The notes: generated from the letters alone by a model not told the origin. DNA of 64,000 nt from Dermacentor variabilis (GCF_050947875.1 NC_134573.1:33005615-33069614); one strand, 5' to 3'. Shown: positions 42,651 to 55,092, numbered from the stretch's first letter. A program made the numbers and translations.

Positions 42651-45125
42651 CTGGAAATTAACTGGAATGCACAGGAACCTGCGCTTCAGTAAGCAAGTGA
42701 GCAGTGGTCACAATAAATGCGAATCCGTTTATATAAACAGCATTGTACAAAAGACATATATGTACCACTCTCACAAAAACAGGCATAAGGTCGCAATGAA
42801 TCATTTGTAATACCATTGAATGCATTAGTACACCTTGCACACATCTACAGTCTCCTAAAGTAAATAAAAGAAATTGGCTCGCCACCTCGGCCCTGCGAAA
42901 GTGGATATCCAGTGAAGCTGTCCAATACCACCACTACAACTGCTGTGGCGGTATGCAGTGCTTTGCTGCTTTAGAGTGATGGTAATTTTGACAGCACGCC
43001 GCCGCCCGTAGCGGGGCTGCAACAACAGTAAAATCAGGTGATAAGCTGATCATTCCATAAAAGCAACGCTAGGAACGTCACTTCCCACGTCTCAAGCAGA
43101 CATCGCCGCGGCGGCTTGCGCAGCGGTAATCGATATCGGAAAACGTATGCGGGGTGCGCCATGTGCTTCGCATTGTTACGAGCCGCACCTCATCAAATAT
43201 GTCGCTCGGATACTTTGTTTTGTGCTTGTTCTATACAGAAAGGTACGCTGCTCTATATGTTGCATCTGTGCTTTCAAAGAATGTATGCGCTGTTTGCTTC
43301 ACTTTGCTGAAGCCTCTGCCTTACAGGGGCACAAGTCATCGCCCCAGGCCTTGCACTGCCGCCGTGATCGGCCCACATTTTCGATAATGGACACGGACAC
43401 AAAAAATGCCGACCAAGTTGGGGCTAACAGCTTCGATGTAAAAAGCACCCTGAATGACAAAAACATTTCACACATATAGCCCCGAGCCAATGCTTCACCA
43501 GTTCACCGATACTTTCACATCTAAAAATATTTGGCACAGAGTCCACGCAAGGTTTCATTGGTGAACAGCTTGGGAGCACACCACTTTGTACTCTACAGTT
43601 CTACTGGCCATGGCACTACCGTACATGCTGGTACTTGAAATTTTTTCAATGTAGACACACTTGCTGCCTTGGACAGGTGTGCCCGGATATTTGCACAGGT
43701 GCTCCGTTTAGTCGAACTGGACACGTCATTTTCCACTACGCTGGTAGGTGAAATATTTTGAATGCCGATGCAGTGGCTTCACAGGACGACTTGCCCATAT
43801 ACCATCTCTGACGCACGCATGCGCTCACTCTTCACTTGGTAGCACTGAACTTTATGTGTTCCCACTTGGTGTGCATGCCAGATAAGTGGGCAGTCCTCAC
43901 ACTCAAATTCTTGCAGCTTCTACTGAAATATAGCAGCACACTTAAGCTACAATACGAAAGATATGCTAAATTTTATGGCTTATGAAAGTGGCATGATCAC
44001 AATATATGGCGCTACAAGACTGCATGCACCATCATAAATATTAACATAACCAATGCTAAATATAAAAATATATTGCGGAAATTGTTTTGAACAGGCTGTT
44101 CAATGAAATGGGCACATAATATGTAGATTTCCTATTAAGTATACTAATCATTTTAACTATGTTGTGACAGTGTAAATTGCGTTCACTCGCCCTTCCTCTG
44201 CTAGAAATCTGATTGCTTGTATTTCTTAAATGATTTGGAGGACGTCCTTAAAAGCAGATGAGGGGAGATGCCCCTATGTATATCCACGTATTCTGCGCCC
44301 TTTGACCAGGGGCCACTGTGTTCACAGTGGTCTGAATGAGAACAATAAGTTGGCACATTGCAATGAAGCAAGAATAAAACCACTATGTACTAAAGATGTT
44401 ATCTCGTTTTATGTCACTTGTCATCTGTTACTACCATTCAAGACACCACCTAAGTTTTCAACCGTTAGACCGATATTGTTGCATTTATTGGCATACTGTT
44501 GCCTTACATTCACAACTAAGACCTACAGGTAGGGATCAATATATGCAATTAATTATGCCAAATATATTTCGCAATACAAGGCTAAAATTGATGTGCAAAT
44601 AACCCTTACTGCCGCAGACAGCTCTCCACATGCCAGTTACGAGCACTCTCGTGAGGTACCCTTCCAAGCGCCTCATCGCTAAAGCCTCTAGGCATTGCTC
44701 ATCGCATTGCCATTAGAAGAGCGCCAGCCACGGCTCGCTGATGGCGAGACAGCATGTGTCCCTCGTGAACGCGCACACGGCAGCGCCCGTGTCCCTCCGT
44801 GCAATGAGAAGTCACGGCGTCGCTCTTCGGGGCGCGTGAAAGTGTAGTCGGTATGGAGACGCAGTTCACTGTTAATAGGCTCACTGTTAACTCTCCTCAG
44901 AAATTGCATGAAAGTGGAAAATTGCGTGAAAGGTGCGGGGTATGATTTTAACTCCCGGGTTCATAAAAGAGTGGAGCACCTACCCTCAGCGATTGGAATC
45001 CAGAGAACTGACTCCAGTACACCAGCGCACAAGCCGCTGCCTCTGAGGAGACCCGCCCGAGTTCGGATTGCCTGTAGCTGCAGCAGTGCAGGCAACAATT
45101 ACCAGCTACGGTGCAACCACGACCA
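42651..45125. other. No gene recognised
   Basis: About 2.5 kb, mostly AT-rich, with a more GC-rich patch at 44690-44870. No domain or repeat family could be assigned. Confidence 0.4.
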
Positions 45126-45515
45126 ACCTGGTGGCATCGTCTCAGCTCATCGTGTACCCAGCACGCACGACCGAGTCCTTACACGGCGATACGTTCGAAG
45201 ATGTGGAGCACTGCTGAGAACACTTCCAGCGAGTCGCACATTTCAACGGCTGGGACAAGGCAACGGAGCTTCGCAACTTGTACTTCGCGTTAGAAGAGTC
45301 AGAGAGGGCATGGTGCGAGAATCATGAAGCGGCGCTATCTTAATGGAAAGAATTTTGGAGACTGTTGCTTGCTACGGTATGCCAGCACCGATCGGCGAGA
45401 GAAGGCAGAGCATGCTCTCCAAGCCGCAAAGCAGCGCACTAACGAGAGCGGTCGTAACTGGCACGTGGATAATTCTCTGCGGCATTACATGGCAATATTA
45501 CATGAACTGTAAGCA
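45126..45515 (+). pseudogene. Ty3/gypsy gag fragment
   Basis: Plus-strand frames give LHGDTFEDVEH, VAHFNGWDKATELRNLYFAL, EESERAWCENHEAALS and, after a frame change near 45360, YASTDRREKAEHALQAAKQR. This is the retrotransposon-gag pattern of tick-type Ty3/gypsy elements (FEDVEDW, then FNGW...LRxxYFALE, then WxENHEA). It is related to, but not the same family as, the Gag at 11049-12365. An in-frame stop follows EDVEHC. No pol or LTR accompanies it. Confidence 0.75.
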
Positions 45516-46352
45516 GCAAGTGCTATGTATTTTTAACCATCAACTTACCTAATGAACTGACATCCCTAAATGCCTAAGAAGTTCTTCCGTTTGACGTACG
45601 CTTGGAAAATTTGTTGCACAAGGTCCAAGAACAGCGGATGCCCTGTTGCACGAAGTGCGAGAACAGCGCACAAATAAAAAAACCACGCGAGGGCTTCCGA
45701 AACTACGTGCGTACACGGCACACGCACGAACTCGGCGTCTGCCGAGTTCGATGTCACGCAGTGTGGAGACCGGCACCAGTCACAAAGAGCATATTATAGT
45801 GACTACCTAGAGTAACAGGATATTTTACGCCAAGGCGATTCACGACTCACGAGTGCAGTATCCACTAGTGAGTTCTACATAGTGTATGCGGTATCCGATA
45901 GCGAACTACAGAAAATATAACAAGGACAAAGCTAGAAGCAGCGAGAGATGTTGCTAGCATTGCCAGGCGCCGAAGAAGACAAATTCGGCCGTTTCATATT
46001 GGGCCCGAAGTTCTTAAAACCATGAAATACCAGTCACGAGGAACAAAAGGAGCCAAAACACAATCGAAGCTGAAAAGCAAGCGATAACAGCATGGTGTGG
46101 TTCACGCAATATTCTACAAGTGCGCTGTAGGCCAGGGCACGGAAATAGCAAGGGCACTTCACCTCATGTCTTGCGTTACCGTACGTGTGATGAACATCAA
46201 CCAAGAGCTCGATTGTCGGTTCTGTTGTCTCTAGCATTATTGCTCAACGGAAGACTGGAATACCACAGTGACTGCTGTCTGTGGTGCGCAGAATGTGCGC
46301 AGACACAGCATTCCTACCTTTCTTCGCATTCTGCAAAACTTGCTATTTTCAC
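45516..46352. other. No gene recognised
   Basis: Nothing identifiable between the gag fragment and the second Penelope-like composite. Confidence 0.4.
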
Positions 46353-46566
46353 GCATGACAACAATAAAATTCAAACAGCGCTAAACGAACGGGACCAGAA
46401 AGAGGAGGAGGCAAACACGGCGCTGAACTTACAACTGATTTATTTGAAGTAAGAAGTCAACATTTATACATACAAAACTGGGCACGCATGCGCCCGGTCA
46501 TACATTGATGATCAGATACAAGCTCCGGACAGCAAATATTCGCACGCGCTGTACCTGCCTTGCAAT

Positions 46567-47500
46567 CTACCCTTTATGCAGCAATGCCATTTCTTTCGCT
46601 GACAAGATTAAAGATGTTTTGCTGACGCAATTATTAGATTTTCTCATGATATGGAATGCTTCAGCGACTTCTCTGGTAGTCTTGTCACTATGAAAAAATA
46701 ACAATTTTGTATCGTCAAAGAAAGGTACGCATTTACACATACTGCAGTGCTTTGCCAGGTTAGTGTCTTTTTTGTCTAATGAATTGGCATGCTCTATTAG
46801 TCTAATATTGATGCAACGGCCTGTCTGGCCTATGTAAGTTTGGCCACAAGATAAAGAAATTTGGTAGACAGCGCCCTTCTTGCAACTGATGTACTTATTG
46901 ACATGATTTACCTTGCATGCAGCAATCCGTTTAACGCCTTCCTGCTTCCTCTGAACTGCTGCCCCTAATTTACCCAGCTTCATCGGAGCAGAAAAAACGA
47001 CCCTCACACCACACTTGGCCCCTACTCTCTTAAAACGATGTGACAACGCGTGCTCATAAGGCATGACAACAACTTTTTCCCCGCGACATTTTCTTTGGGC
47101 TGTTCCGAACATTTCAGCGTTTTTATAATCTTGTTAGCACCAGCCACAATTACAGAATCTGGAAAACCGGCCTCTCTGCATCTCTGGGCTTGGACCAACA
47201 GGCTACTGGACATTTGATGAGTACACGATTTTTTAAAAGCCATATCAATACATCCTGTTACAATTCCGAATTTAACAAGCTTAGAGTGACAAGACGCGTA
47301 GTTTACAAGTGGTTTTTCACTCCTGGGAGCGTATCGCCAGCATACATGGTTAGACAGAAAGGTCAAACTCAGATCCAAGAACTGCAGGACGTTGCTCTGT
47401 GTGAGCTCAGTCCAGACCCATGCTTAGAAAAAACGTCGAGTATGTCATGCACACACTCAGCACCCTTAGACTTAACTATAATTAGGAAGTCGTCCACGTA
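46567..47500 (-). pseudogene. PLE2 RT thumb and GIY-YIG endonuclease
   Basis: Beginning with YVDDFLIIVKS, the frame shifts near 47400 to LQFLDLSLTFLSNHVCW and FGIVTGCIDMAFKKSC (RT thumb), and again near 47115. The nuclease part carries GVRVVFSAPMKLGKLGAAVQ, a Cys-rich lead-in (ACKVNHVNKYISCKKG), then GAVYQISLSCGQTYIGQTGR and EHANSLDKKDTNLAKHCSMC. This is the GIY-YIG fold with YIG and the following Arg preserved. The nuclease stretch itself (47112-46567) has no internal stop. Confidence 0.85.
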
Positions 47501-48595
47501 TCAAAAAATTCGAATATACTTTCCATTTAAGTCATTCTCTACTTTCCTGTCAACATAACTTAGAAAAATGTTACTAAGTATCGGGGCAATTTTGGCACCA
47601 ATACGCACGCCCGACTTTTGCTTGAATACTTTATCTTCCCACATTACATAGGTATTCTCTAAATAAAAGGATAAAAGTTCCATGAAAGACCCACTCGAAA
47701 TGCCACAATTATTTTGGAATGCGCACTCATCGTTTTGGTCTGAGATGCAAGTCAGAACACATTGCAGAAGTTGATAATGGAGAAGGGAATAGAATAAATC
47801 GACCACGTCTATGCTAAAACCAAAGCACGAAGCCGTGTTCTCCTGCAAGAGAAACTTTACAACTGCCTCCGAGTTGGGCACAACAAACGGGTCCGTCACG
47901 GAAAGTGCTGACAAATGCTTATTGAGGTAAGATGATACCACCAATTGCCAAGTTTCGCGTTCAGATACTATTGCTCGAAAAGGAATGCTGGGCTTATGCG
48001 TTTTTGCCGAGAAGAAAATTTCAAGCAAAGAGCGCTCTGATTCCTTAACTTTACTTGCCAAACTTAGAAGCCCCATGCCTTTCAATAATGAAACGGCTTC
48101 CTTCTTATTCTTTACCGGTTCCTTACTAGTCACATTAACATGTTTGCCTATTGCCTCAAGCGCCTTGTTTGAAAACTGGTCCTCAGAAAGTACAACACAG
48201 TAACCTTCTTTGTCAGGTTGTACGACACGCAAACGGCTACTAACCAAGTAATCCACCAGCAATCGAAATCTATTGCTGCGCACTTTTGGGCTGCTACTAC
48301 TAGCCACAGCATCAACACACTCTGATACACACCTAGTTCTGTACTCGGGCTGAGCCTTACATGACACGTAATGGGCGATGGCCAACTTTTCAAGGGTTCT
48401 CAGACCCGGGTCGAGGCAAAACTTAGGTCCAAGGCGCAAGGTCTTTTCATGCTTTGAATCCACAACGACGTCTCCAAGGACCAGCAGCTTTCCTTCTGCA
48501 GGAATACCTCTTGTGCCTTTCGGAAGGGATGTTCGGACCGTGTTCCAAAGGAATTCCGTGAGATGTTCAGTGGTCACACACCACTCGCGAAACAC
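47501..48595 (-). pseudogene. PLE2 reverse transcriptase, N-terminal and palm
   Basis: A 364-codon minus-strand open stretch. Recognisable parts are the N-terminal helical region (PGLRTLEKLAIAHYVSCKAQ), FSAKTHKPSIPFRAIVSERE (the K-x-H-K-P block of Penelope RT), CFGFSIDVVDLFYSLLHYQL (motif A, Asp present) and GVRIGAKIAPILSNIFLSYV (motif B). The frame stops at a TGA (47501-47503). The very next codons are YVDDFLII, the catalytic motif C, so a single base change separates the palm from its active site. The 5' end has an upstream stop and no clear ATG, because the head-to-head junction lies only about 40 bp away. Confidence 0.85.
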
Positions 48596-48636
48596 ACGCT
48601 GACCTCAGCATCTTGTCCAAAGCAAGTCCTTGAACA

Positions 48637-49312
48637 GAGAGTAGGGGCCAAGTATGGTGTGAGGGTCGTTTTTTCTGCTCCGATGAAGCTGGGTAAATTA
48701 GGGGCAGCAGTTCAGAGGAAGCAGGAAGGCGTTAAACGGATTGCTGCATGCAAGGTAAATCATGTCAATAAGTACATCAATTGCAAGAAGGGCGCTGTCT
48801 ACCAAATTCCTTTATCTTGTGGCCAAACTTACATAGGCCAGACAGGCCGTTCCATCAATATTAGACTAATGGATCATGCCAATTCATTAGACAAAAAAGA
48901 CACTAACCTGGCAAAGCATTGCAGTAATTGTAAATGCGTACCTTTCTTTGACGATACAAAATTGCTATTTTTTCATAGTGACAAGACTACCAGAGAAGTC
49001 GCTGCAGCATTCCATATCATGAGAAAATCTAATAATTGCGTTAGCAAAACATCTTCAATCTTGTCAGCGAAAGAAATGGCATTGCTGCATAAAGGGTACA
49101 TTGCAAGGCAGGTACAGCGCGTGCGAATGTTGGCTGTCTGGAGCTTGTATCTGATCATCAGTGTATGACCGGGCTCATGCGTGCCCAGTTTTGTATGTAT
49201 AAATGTTGACTTCTAACTTCAAATAAATCAGTTGTAAGTTCAGCGCCGTGTATCTCTCCTCCTCTTTCTGGTCCCGCTCGTTTAGCGCTGTTTGAATTTT
49301 ACTGTTACCATG
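48637..49312 (+). pseudogene. PLE2 partial inverted copy (GIY-YIG end)
   Basis: Plus-strand similarity to the minus-strand copy begins at AGAGTAGGGGCCAAG (48638) and runs to the element's 3' end. It encodes the GIY-YIG nuclease without RT (VYQIPLSCGQTYIGQTGRSI). About nine residues differ from the minus-strand copy over roughly 155. The DNA arms (46353-47034 and 48637-49312) are therefore a ~680-bp inverted repeat separated by ~1.6 kb. It is truncated at its 5' end exactly where the other copy starts. Confidence 0.88.
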
Positions 49313-49551
49313 CAACACCAACTCGCCCAATCCGCTGCCCTTCTGCAGTTCACGCATGACGTCCCATTCAGATGCCAGACACCCCCAAAGCAAGATTTCT
49401 TCTCTAAGTTTCATCTTAATATTGCGCTTACCGCCTTAATTACAACGTCACTGAAAAGGTTGTTCACGTAGCCATGCCGACATGCCAATGAGTTTCAAGA
49501 GCAAATTAATGCCCTCCACAGGGCCCTCTCTAATGAAAAATTCAGCTACTA

Positions 49552-49929
49552 TCCAAATTAAAATTATACCGAAAATTCGGATGCACATGCAGTGCCAAGT
49601 AAGACAACAAAGCACAATACTTACTTGACAATGGACAGCGCGACTGAAAACAGTGAGAAACACACGACTGCCCAAACGAGCACAATTTCGCAACTACATA
49701 AATCCCGGTTTCACACGGCAGCCACGGCAGCCTTGGCCACCTGCTCTCCAAATTAAAATCATGCACACAAATAGCTGCACATGCTGTGCCAAGTAAGACA
49801 GCAAAGTACTTGCGTGACAAAGGACAGCGCAATTGAAAACAGTGAGAAACACACGATTGCCCAAACGAGCACAATTGCAGAACTACGCACAGCGCGGTTA
49901 CACAGGGCAGCCATGGCAGCCTTGGCCAG
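49552..49929. repeat. 189-bp tandem dimer
   Basis: Two head-to-tail units (49552-49740 and 49741-49929). CAGTGAGAAACACACGA recurs at 49651 and 49840, and CCTTGGCC at 49731 and 49920, both 189 bp apart. Composition and length do not suggest coding. It lies about 240 bp upstream of the LINE ORF1, so it could be 5' UTR monomers of that LINE or an unrelated satellite piece. Confidence 0.8.
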
Positions 49930-50170
49930 ACGCTTGGTCACGTGAATGATGTAACGACGGTATTGTATCGACTATATCGCCTCCTTGCGTAAGGTTGGAT
50001 TGTGTTGACGGGCTGTTTAAGCGCCGCGGTGTGAGCGCTTGGTGTGCGCGTCGGCATGTTGTGCGCGCTGTGCGTTTCTGTGGATCGACTGTGAATCATG
50101 TCGCGCATAACCGGACGCCGCCCTCTCTCACGTTGTTCTTTCGCGCGCTGGCTCGCTTGAGCTTGGTGCT

Positions 50171-51374
50171 TTGCTCTCTGCTTATGTAAATCCATCTTCG
50201 GTAGACATTCTGAGTGTCTGGCCCAGCTGGGACCAGAATACCATCATTGCCACCACTCAAGACCTCAATGCGGCGAACGCACTCGCTCGTGAGTTTACAC
50301 TCAATGCTTCCAAAGGCCCCATCCCGGTGGTCGGACACGCCAAAGTCAACGGTGAAGTCTGCAGGGGGATTATTACGGTCCACGAGCAGGAAACTTCTAC
50401 CACCCTGAAATTTAAAGTCCAGTGGCGCGGAGGAGAGATAGCCTTCATACGAAAGCTGGGGAAGTCGACGATTGCCCTGCCCACCTTCGTGGGACACAGA
50501 GTACCGCGTTACGTGCACTATAACAGAGCGGTCACTGTGGTGCGCGAATATAAGCCGACTATTCCCGCATGTTTCCGATGCGACACCATTGGTCACCGTC
50601 CGGACTTATGCCCGAATCCTCAAGACGCCGCACGTGGTAATTTGCGCGACGTGGCGGGACTGACAACCCCACCCCGTCACATCCGTGCACCCCACACTGC
50701 AGATACTGTGACGGGACCCACCCCACAGCGGATCCAAACTGCCCGCGGCGTGCTAGGCAGACACTGAACAAAGCATGGGTGTGGAAAGCTCTCGAGAAAG
50801 AGCAGCGTGAACTCCAACCCTCCAGCGACCTGACCACTACCACAGATACGGTGGAGACCAGAACGTCGCGCGCCCCAACGAAGGAGACCAGGAAAATCCG
50901 GTCGGAGACGAGAGATCCCGTCGCAAGTTCCAGACCCGCTCGAAGTCTCGGCCCCGATCCCGCGAGGCATCGGTGCGCCTCCCAGAGAAGCGCCCTCCTT
51001 CCCCATCTTCCCAACAACCCTACAAGAAGGTCCTGCAGACCAACGCCCCAGCCAAGGTGAACCTGGTCCCTTCAGGGGTGCAGTGGACCCCAGAGGAGAG
51101 AACAGCAATGGAGGCGCCTCGGGAGGTACGTCGGGCGGAGGGTCCCCCACAACTCGCTCCGCCCCGTAAATCTCTCCCTAACCCTTCCCCTATTACCAAT
51201 TCATTACCAAATCCCGATCCTCTAATAGAAATAGCCCGCCTACGTCGTGACATGGAGGCGCGCTGTGAGCGCCTGCAAGAACAAATGGACGCGCTGGTGG
51301 CAGATATGAGCACTAATATGCAGGCGGCTCTGGACAGGATAGAACGCCAAATGGAGGGACTACGGAGCAAGTGA
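50171..51374 (+). pseudogene. LINE ORF1 (Gag-like, zinc knuckles, coiled coil)
   Basis: The first 198 codons are open and include VWPSWDQNTIIATTQDLNAA, VPRYVHYNRAVTVVREYKP and the knuckle CFRCDTIGHRPDLC (CX2CX4HX4C, about 50575-50616). A frame change near 50690 leads into a second knuckle-like CRYCDGTHPTADPNC, then a basic Ser/Arg/Pro-rich region. The end (about 51220-51374) is a predicted coiled coil (MEARCERLQEQMDALVAD, RIERQMEGLRSK) stopping at TGA 51372-51374. ORF1 proteins bind element RNA. The N-terminus before 50171 is missing or frameshifted. Confidence 0.8.
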
Positions 51375-51503
51375 AATCATGTATAAAGTGCACTTTCGCA
51401 CGCATGAAAGTTCCTGAGCTCAGCGGTAACAACGAAAGCGCGCTTTCCGACCAAGGCTCTCGGCCGCAACCTTCAAATTTGGCCACCCGGCGCCCGCATC
51501 CCT

Positions 51504-52230
51504 ATGCACGACCGCCTGCTTCCTCTCGATATGATGATCGCGCCGCGTAAGGCGGGGCAACTAGTGGTGTGGCAGTGGAATTGTAGGGTATTCCGCCGAA
51601 AACGAGGTTCCCTGCAACAGTACATCGCCACATCCACGAACCCTCCAGATGTCATCCTCTTACAGGAAGTCAATTGCACCCCTTCTTTATCCGGCTACAG
51701 CACGCTCTCTGGTGTCTCTCCTCTTGTGGGAGGCTTAGTTTCGAAACATGTTACATGTCGCGTGCATACCACTCACATTGACATTCCTCACCAAATATTG
51801 GAAATAATTACGCAAGGTAAACGCAGCGAGGCTCTGTTTATACTCAATGCATACAGTTCCCCCTTTCGAGAACGTACTGTTTTCAGCACCTACTAACAGA
51901 ATTTCGTAGGTTTGGACGGGTTTGTGTGGTGGCCGACTACTTTAACGCTCCGCATACTGCATGGCGTTACGTTAAATCGCAGGCTAAAGGGACCCGCTTA
52001 TGGAATGCCATCTGTAAGTTGAGATACGCACTGCTAACCGACCTAGAGCACCCCACTCGGATGGGCAACAGCGTATCTCGTGACACCTGCCCTGACGTTA
52101 CCTTCGTGCGCAATACTGGCCAAGTCGTTGCGCACGGGCCTTCAGAGGAGCACCTTGGTAGTGACCACAACATTGTGGCGACCACCTTGTCATTACGGGG
52201 TGCGCGCAGGCCCAAGCGAAATGTGCGTAT
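51504..52230 (+). pseudogene. LINE ORF2 AP-endonuclease domain
   Basis: Contains LVVWQWNCRVFRRKRGSLQQ (catalytic Asn), DVILLQEV (catalytic Glu), and, after a frame change near 51890, VVADYFNAPHTAWRY (the GDFNAPH block with Gly-Asp altered to Ala-Asp-Tyr) and HLGSDHNIVATTL (the SDH signature). This domain nicks chromosomal DNA to prime reverse transcription. Most catalytic positions survive. Confidence 0.85.
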
Positions 52231-54258
52231 AACGCATTGGGCGAAATTGAGGGAACGTCGCCAGGACCCACCTGAGCGCCAAGGGTACGAACGCTGGCTT
52301 GACTCTCTCGCACAAGATCTAGAGGCCACCATAAGCAAACTGCGCACCACAACTGAGACACCAGACATAGACCCGCATTTACTTCATCTTTGGAACGCCC
52401 GCAGAGGGTTCACGCGACGATGGAAACGACAACGTCTCAACTGCAAACTTAGGAAACGTATAGATCAAATTACACGGGAATCTCAGAAGTATGCAGAGAT
52501 CCTTACGAGGATTACCTGGCGAGGATTTTGCGATCGCCTCTCAGGGACATTGAGCACAGCAAAAACGTGGTCGATTCTTCGCTCACTCACAGATCCCACC
52601 ACAACAAAGGGAAAATCATTTCAACAGCTGCACATCCTAATGCACGAGTACAGGGTAGATGTCTCGACCCTCCTTAGAGAGCTAGAGAAGCATTTCATAC
52701 CCACAGGCCCGCTGCCGCAGTACCTTGACTATCCTTATGTAGGCGAGGCGAACGAATTGCTCGATGCAGATATCACATCTGACGAGGTATGGGTGGTCCT
52801 ACAAGACCTACACCGCAACACGGCACCGGGAGCCGACCACACACGATTCGCCACCCATCGTAACCTCAGTGACGGCGATATTAACCACCTCACCCATATC
52901 TTCAATGATTGTTGGCGCAAGGGCATGCTTCCCTAAGCATGGCGACACGCCGACATCACACTGATCCCCAAACCGGGCAAGCCTGTTAAAGTTGAAAACT
53001 TACGACCCATCTCCCCAACATCCTGCATTGGTAAGCTCATGGAGCATGTACTCTTGCGGCCGTCTGCAGCCCTACCTCGAAGAAAAATCATTCTTTTCTA
53101 ACTCTCAATTCGGATATCGGGCTAATCTGTCTGCCAAAGATGTGCTTTTACAATTGCGGGAGGAGGTCATAGGACCTCCGTCGTCCGCCCAAACGGGAGC
53201 ACTCATCGCCTTAGACCTAAAGGGCATTCGATATTGTTGAACATGACCTCATCCTTCGCAATCTTGCACATTCACACTGTGCAATTCGTGTGTACAACTA
53301 TATCCGCGCATTTCTTCGAGATCGCACAGCCACCGTAGGAATGGGACCGCATCGATCCGGTACGATTCGCCTTGTAGGACGTGGGACACCCCAGGGCTCA
53401 GTTCTTTCCCCTACTCTATTCAATATCGCGGTCGCAGGGCTCCCCCGGCTACTCGACCAGATCCCTGATGTCGGCCACGCTATATATGCGGACCACATCA
53501 CTATCTGGTCAACACGGGGTTCGGACGGAGCCATCCAGGACCGACTGCAGCAAGCTGTCGATACAGTTTCCGAGTACGCGAGAAAATGCGGCTTAAGATA
53601 TGCTCCGGAAAAGTCGGAGCTCATAATCATTCGCCACCGGAGTCGTTCCTCTACTCCGCCTATCACTGTGCACGTGGATGGCACACCGATACCACAGGTT
53701 AATCGTGCTCGTATCCTCGGCCTACACGTCCAAGCGGATGCCAGGTCAAACTACACTGTTTCCCCTCTATCCAGACAGATTGAGCAAATTATGGCCATGA
53801 TCCAGAGGGTCTCCAACAGGTGCTCGGGCCTTCGAGAAGAGGACCTGCTGCGCTTGGTGGAGGCATGCGTGATCAGCCGCCTTACATACCATCTCCGATT
53901 TCAGCGGTTGACCCAAGCGCAACAACTTCGCATAGACGCAATGATTCGCAAAGCGACGAAGCTGGCCCATGGCATCCCGAACTATACGTCCACATGCCGT
54001 CTCCTTAACTTAGGGACAGATAACACACTAGGCGAGCTGCTAGAGGCACATTGCGTCACCCATCGCCAGCGCCTTCTGCTCACTCCTACTGGCCGCCATC
54101 TTTTCACACGGTTAGGATACTCTGTCCCACCCTTTGAGTCTGAAATCTGTCCAACGATCTTGTCGTCAGCGATACGCCAAGCACTAAGAATTCTTCCATT
54201 GCCACGTAATATGCACCCCGAGCATGACAAAGGGCGGCGCAAAGCCCGTGTAGGATAA
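52231..54258 (+). pseudogene. LINE ORF2 reverse transcriptase
   Basis: The linker (WNARRGFTRRWKRQRLNCKL) is followed by TAPGADHTRFATHRNL, a TAA at 52934-52936, ADITLIPKPGKPVKVENLRP, FGYRANLSAKDVLLQL and a damaged motif A (ALIALDLKGI). From 53290 the frame is long: RGTPQGSVLSPTLFNIAVAG (motif B), then YADHITIWS, where the second catalytic Asp is His (codon CAC at 53494-53496), and LRYAPEKSELIII. A TAA at 54256-54258 ends this stretch. The YADD-to-YADH change alone would abolish polymerisation. Confidence 0.88.
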
Positions 54259-55092
54259 ATTGGCCGCATGTTTGCAAACATCCAGGAAACACATACTTTA
54301 TACACGGACACATCACGCACTCAAGAGGGCTATACATCGGTAGTTTTGGATGTCACCGAATCCCTGAGAGACTCTGCTGCAATGCGCAGAACAAATGCCG
54401 CTTACGGAGAAATTCTCGGTGTTGCTCTTGCAATTCGATACGCCATTCGTGTTCCTGAGGAAGTGTATATATTGACGGACTCGCAACAGGCATGCCGGGC
54501 GTTCCTATCAGGACATGGCATCCGGAGAGGGGCGCACCAAATTCTCAAACAGATCCCGCAAAAAACACCAACCACATCTCCCCGCATCCACTTACTCTGG
54601 ACCCCTGGTCATACCTCGCTGCCAGGTAACGAACGCGCACATGCGGTTGCCCGAGAAATTTCCTTCCGGGCGACTCGGCGTGATGAGGCGACTAGTTCAC
54701 ATTGGGGGGATCCGTTGCTCCGTTATAAAGACATACTCCATCATTATACACGCATTCGTCGCACCCACGCCGTACCACCGCCGTCCTTCTCACGGGAGGA
54801 AGCAGTGGCATTACGCCAGTTACAAACCGCAACTTTTCCAAATCTTGTCTCTCTCAATAAATGCTACCCAGATGCAGATCCTTGCCCTGGTTGGGGCAGC
54901 GCGCCCACAATCTTCCACGTCACGATTGACTGCACTGCAAACCCCTTTCCTCCCTTGGCATCTCTCCTTTACCCCCTACGCAACAAAGAGCTGTGGGACG
55001 ATGCCCTCCGCGACGGACCTCCCGAGGTCCTCCGAGCTGTCATACAACGGGCTCGAAACATCGCCGGAATCATCTTAGGGACCCTGGACTGA
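54259..55092 (+). pseudogene. LINE ORF2 RNase H and C-terminal knuckle
   Basis: This stretch is in the same frame as the RT stretch above. RNase H shows TLYTDTSRTQEG, NAAYGEILGVALAIRYA, VYILTDSQQACRAFLSG and LLWTPGHTSLPGNERAHAVA, i.e. the Asp-Glu-Asp-His/Asn set of catalytic and supporting residues. The C-terminus has a partial knuckle (DPCPGWGSAPTIFHVTIDC) and ends at TGA 55090-55092. The domain itself has no internal stop, so it is the best preserved part of this LINE. Confidence 0.85.

Larger units (their letters stand above)
46353..48636 (-). mobile_element. Penelope-like element PLE2, long copy
   Basis: A minus-strand PLE of about 2.3 kb with an almost complete RT followed by a GIY-YIG endonuclease. 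Its 3' untranslated end (46353-46566) is repeated in inverted orientation at 49140-49312. Its 5' end meets a second, plus-strand partial copy at about 48636. Full copies preceded by inverted partial copies are a known habit of Penelope elements. Coding damage is slight (one stop, two frameshifts), so it is younger than PLE1. Confidence 0.85.
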
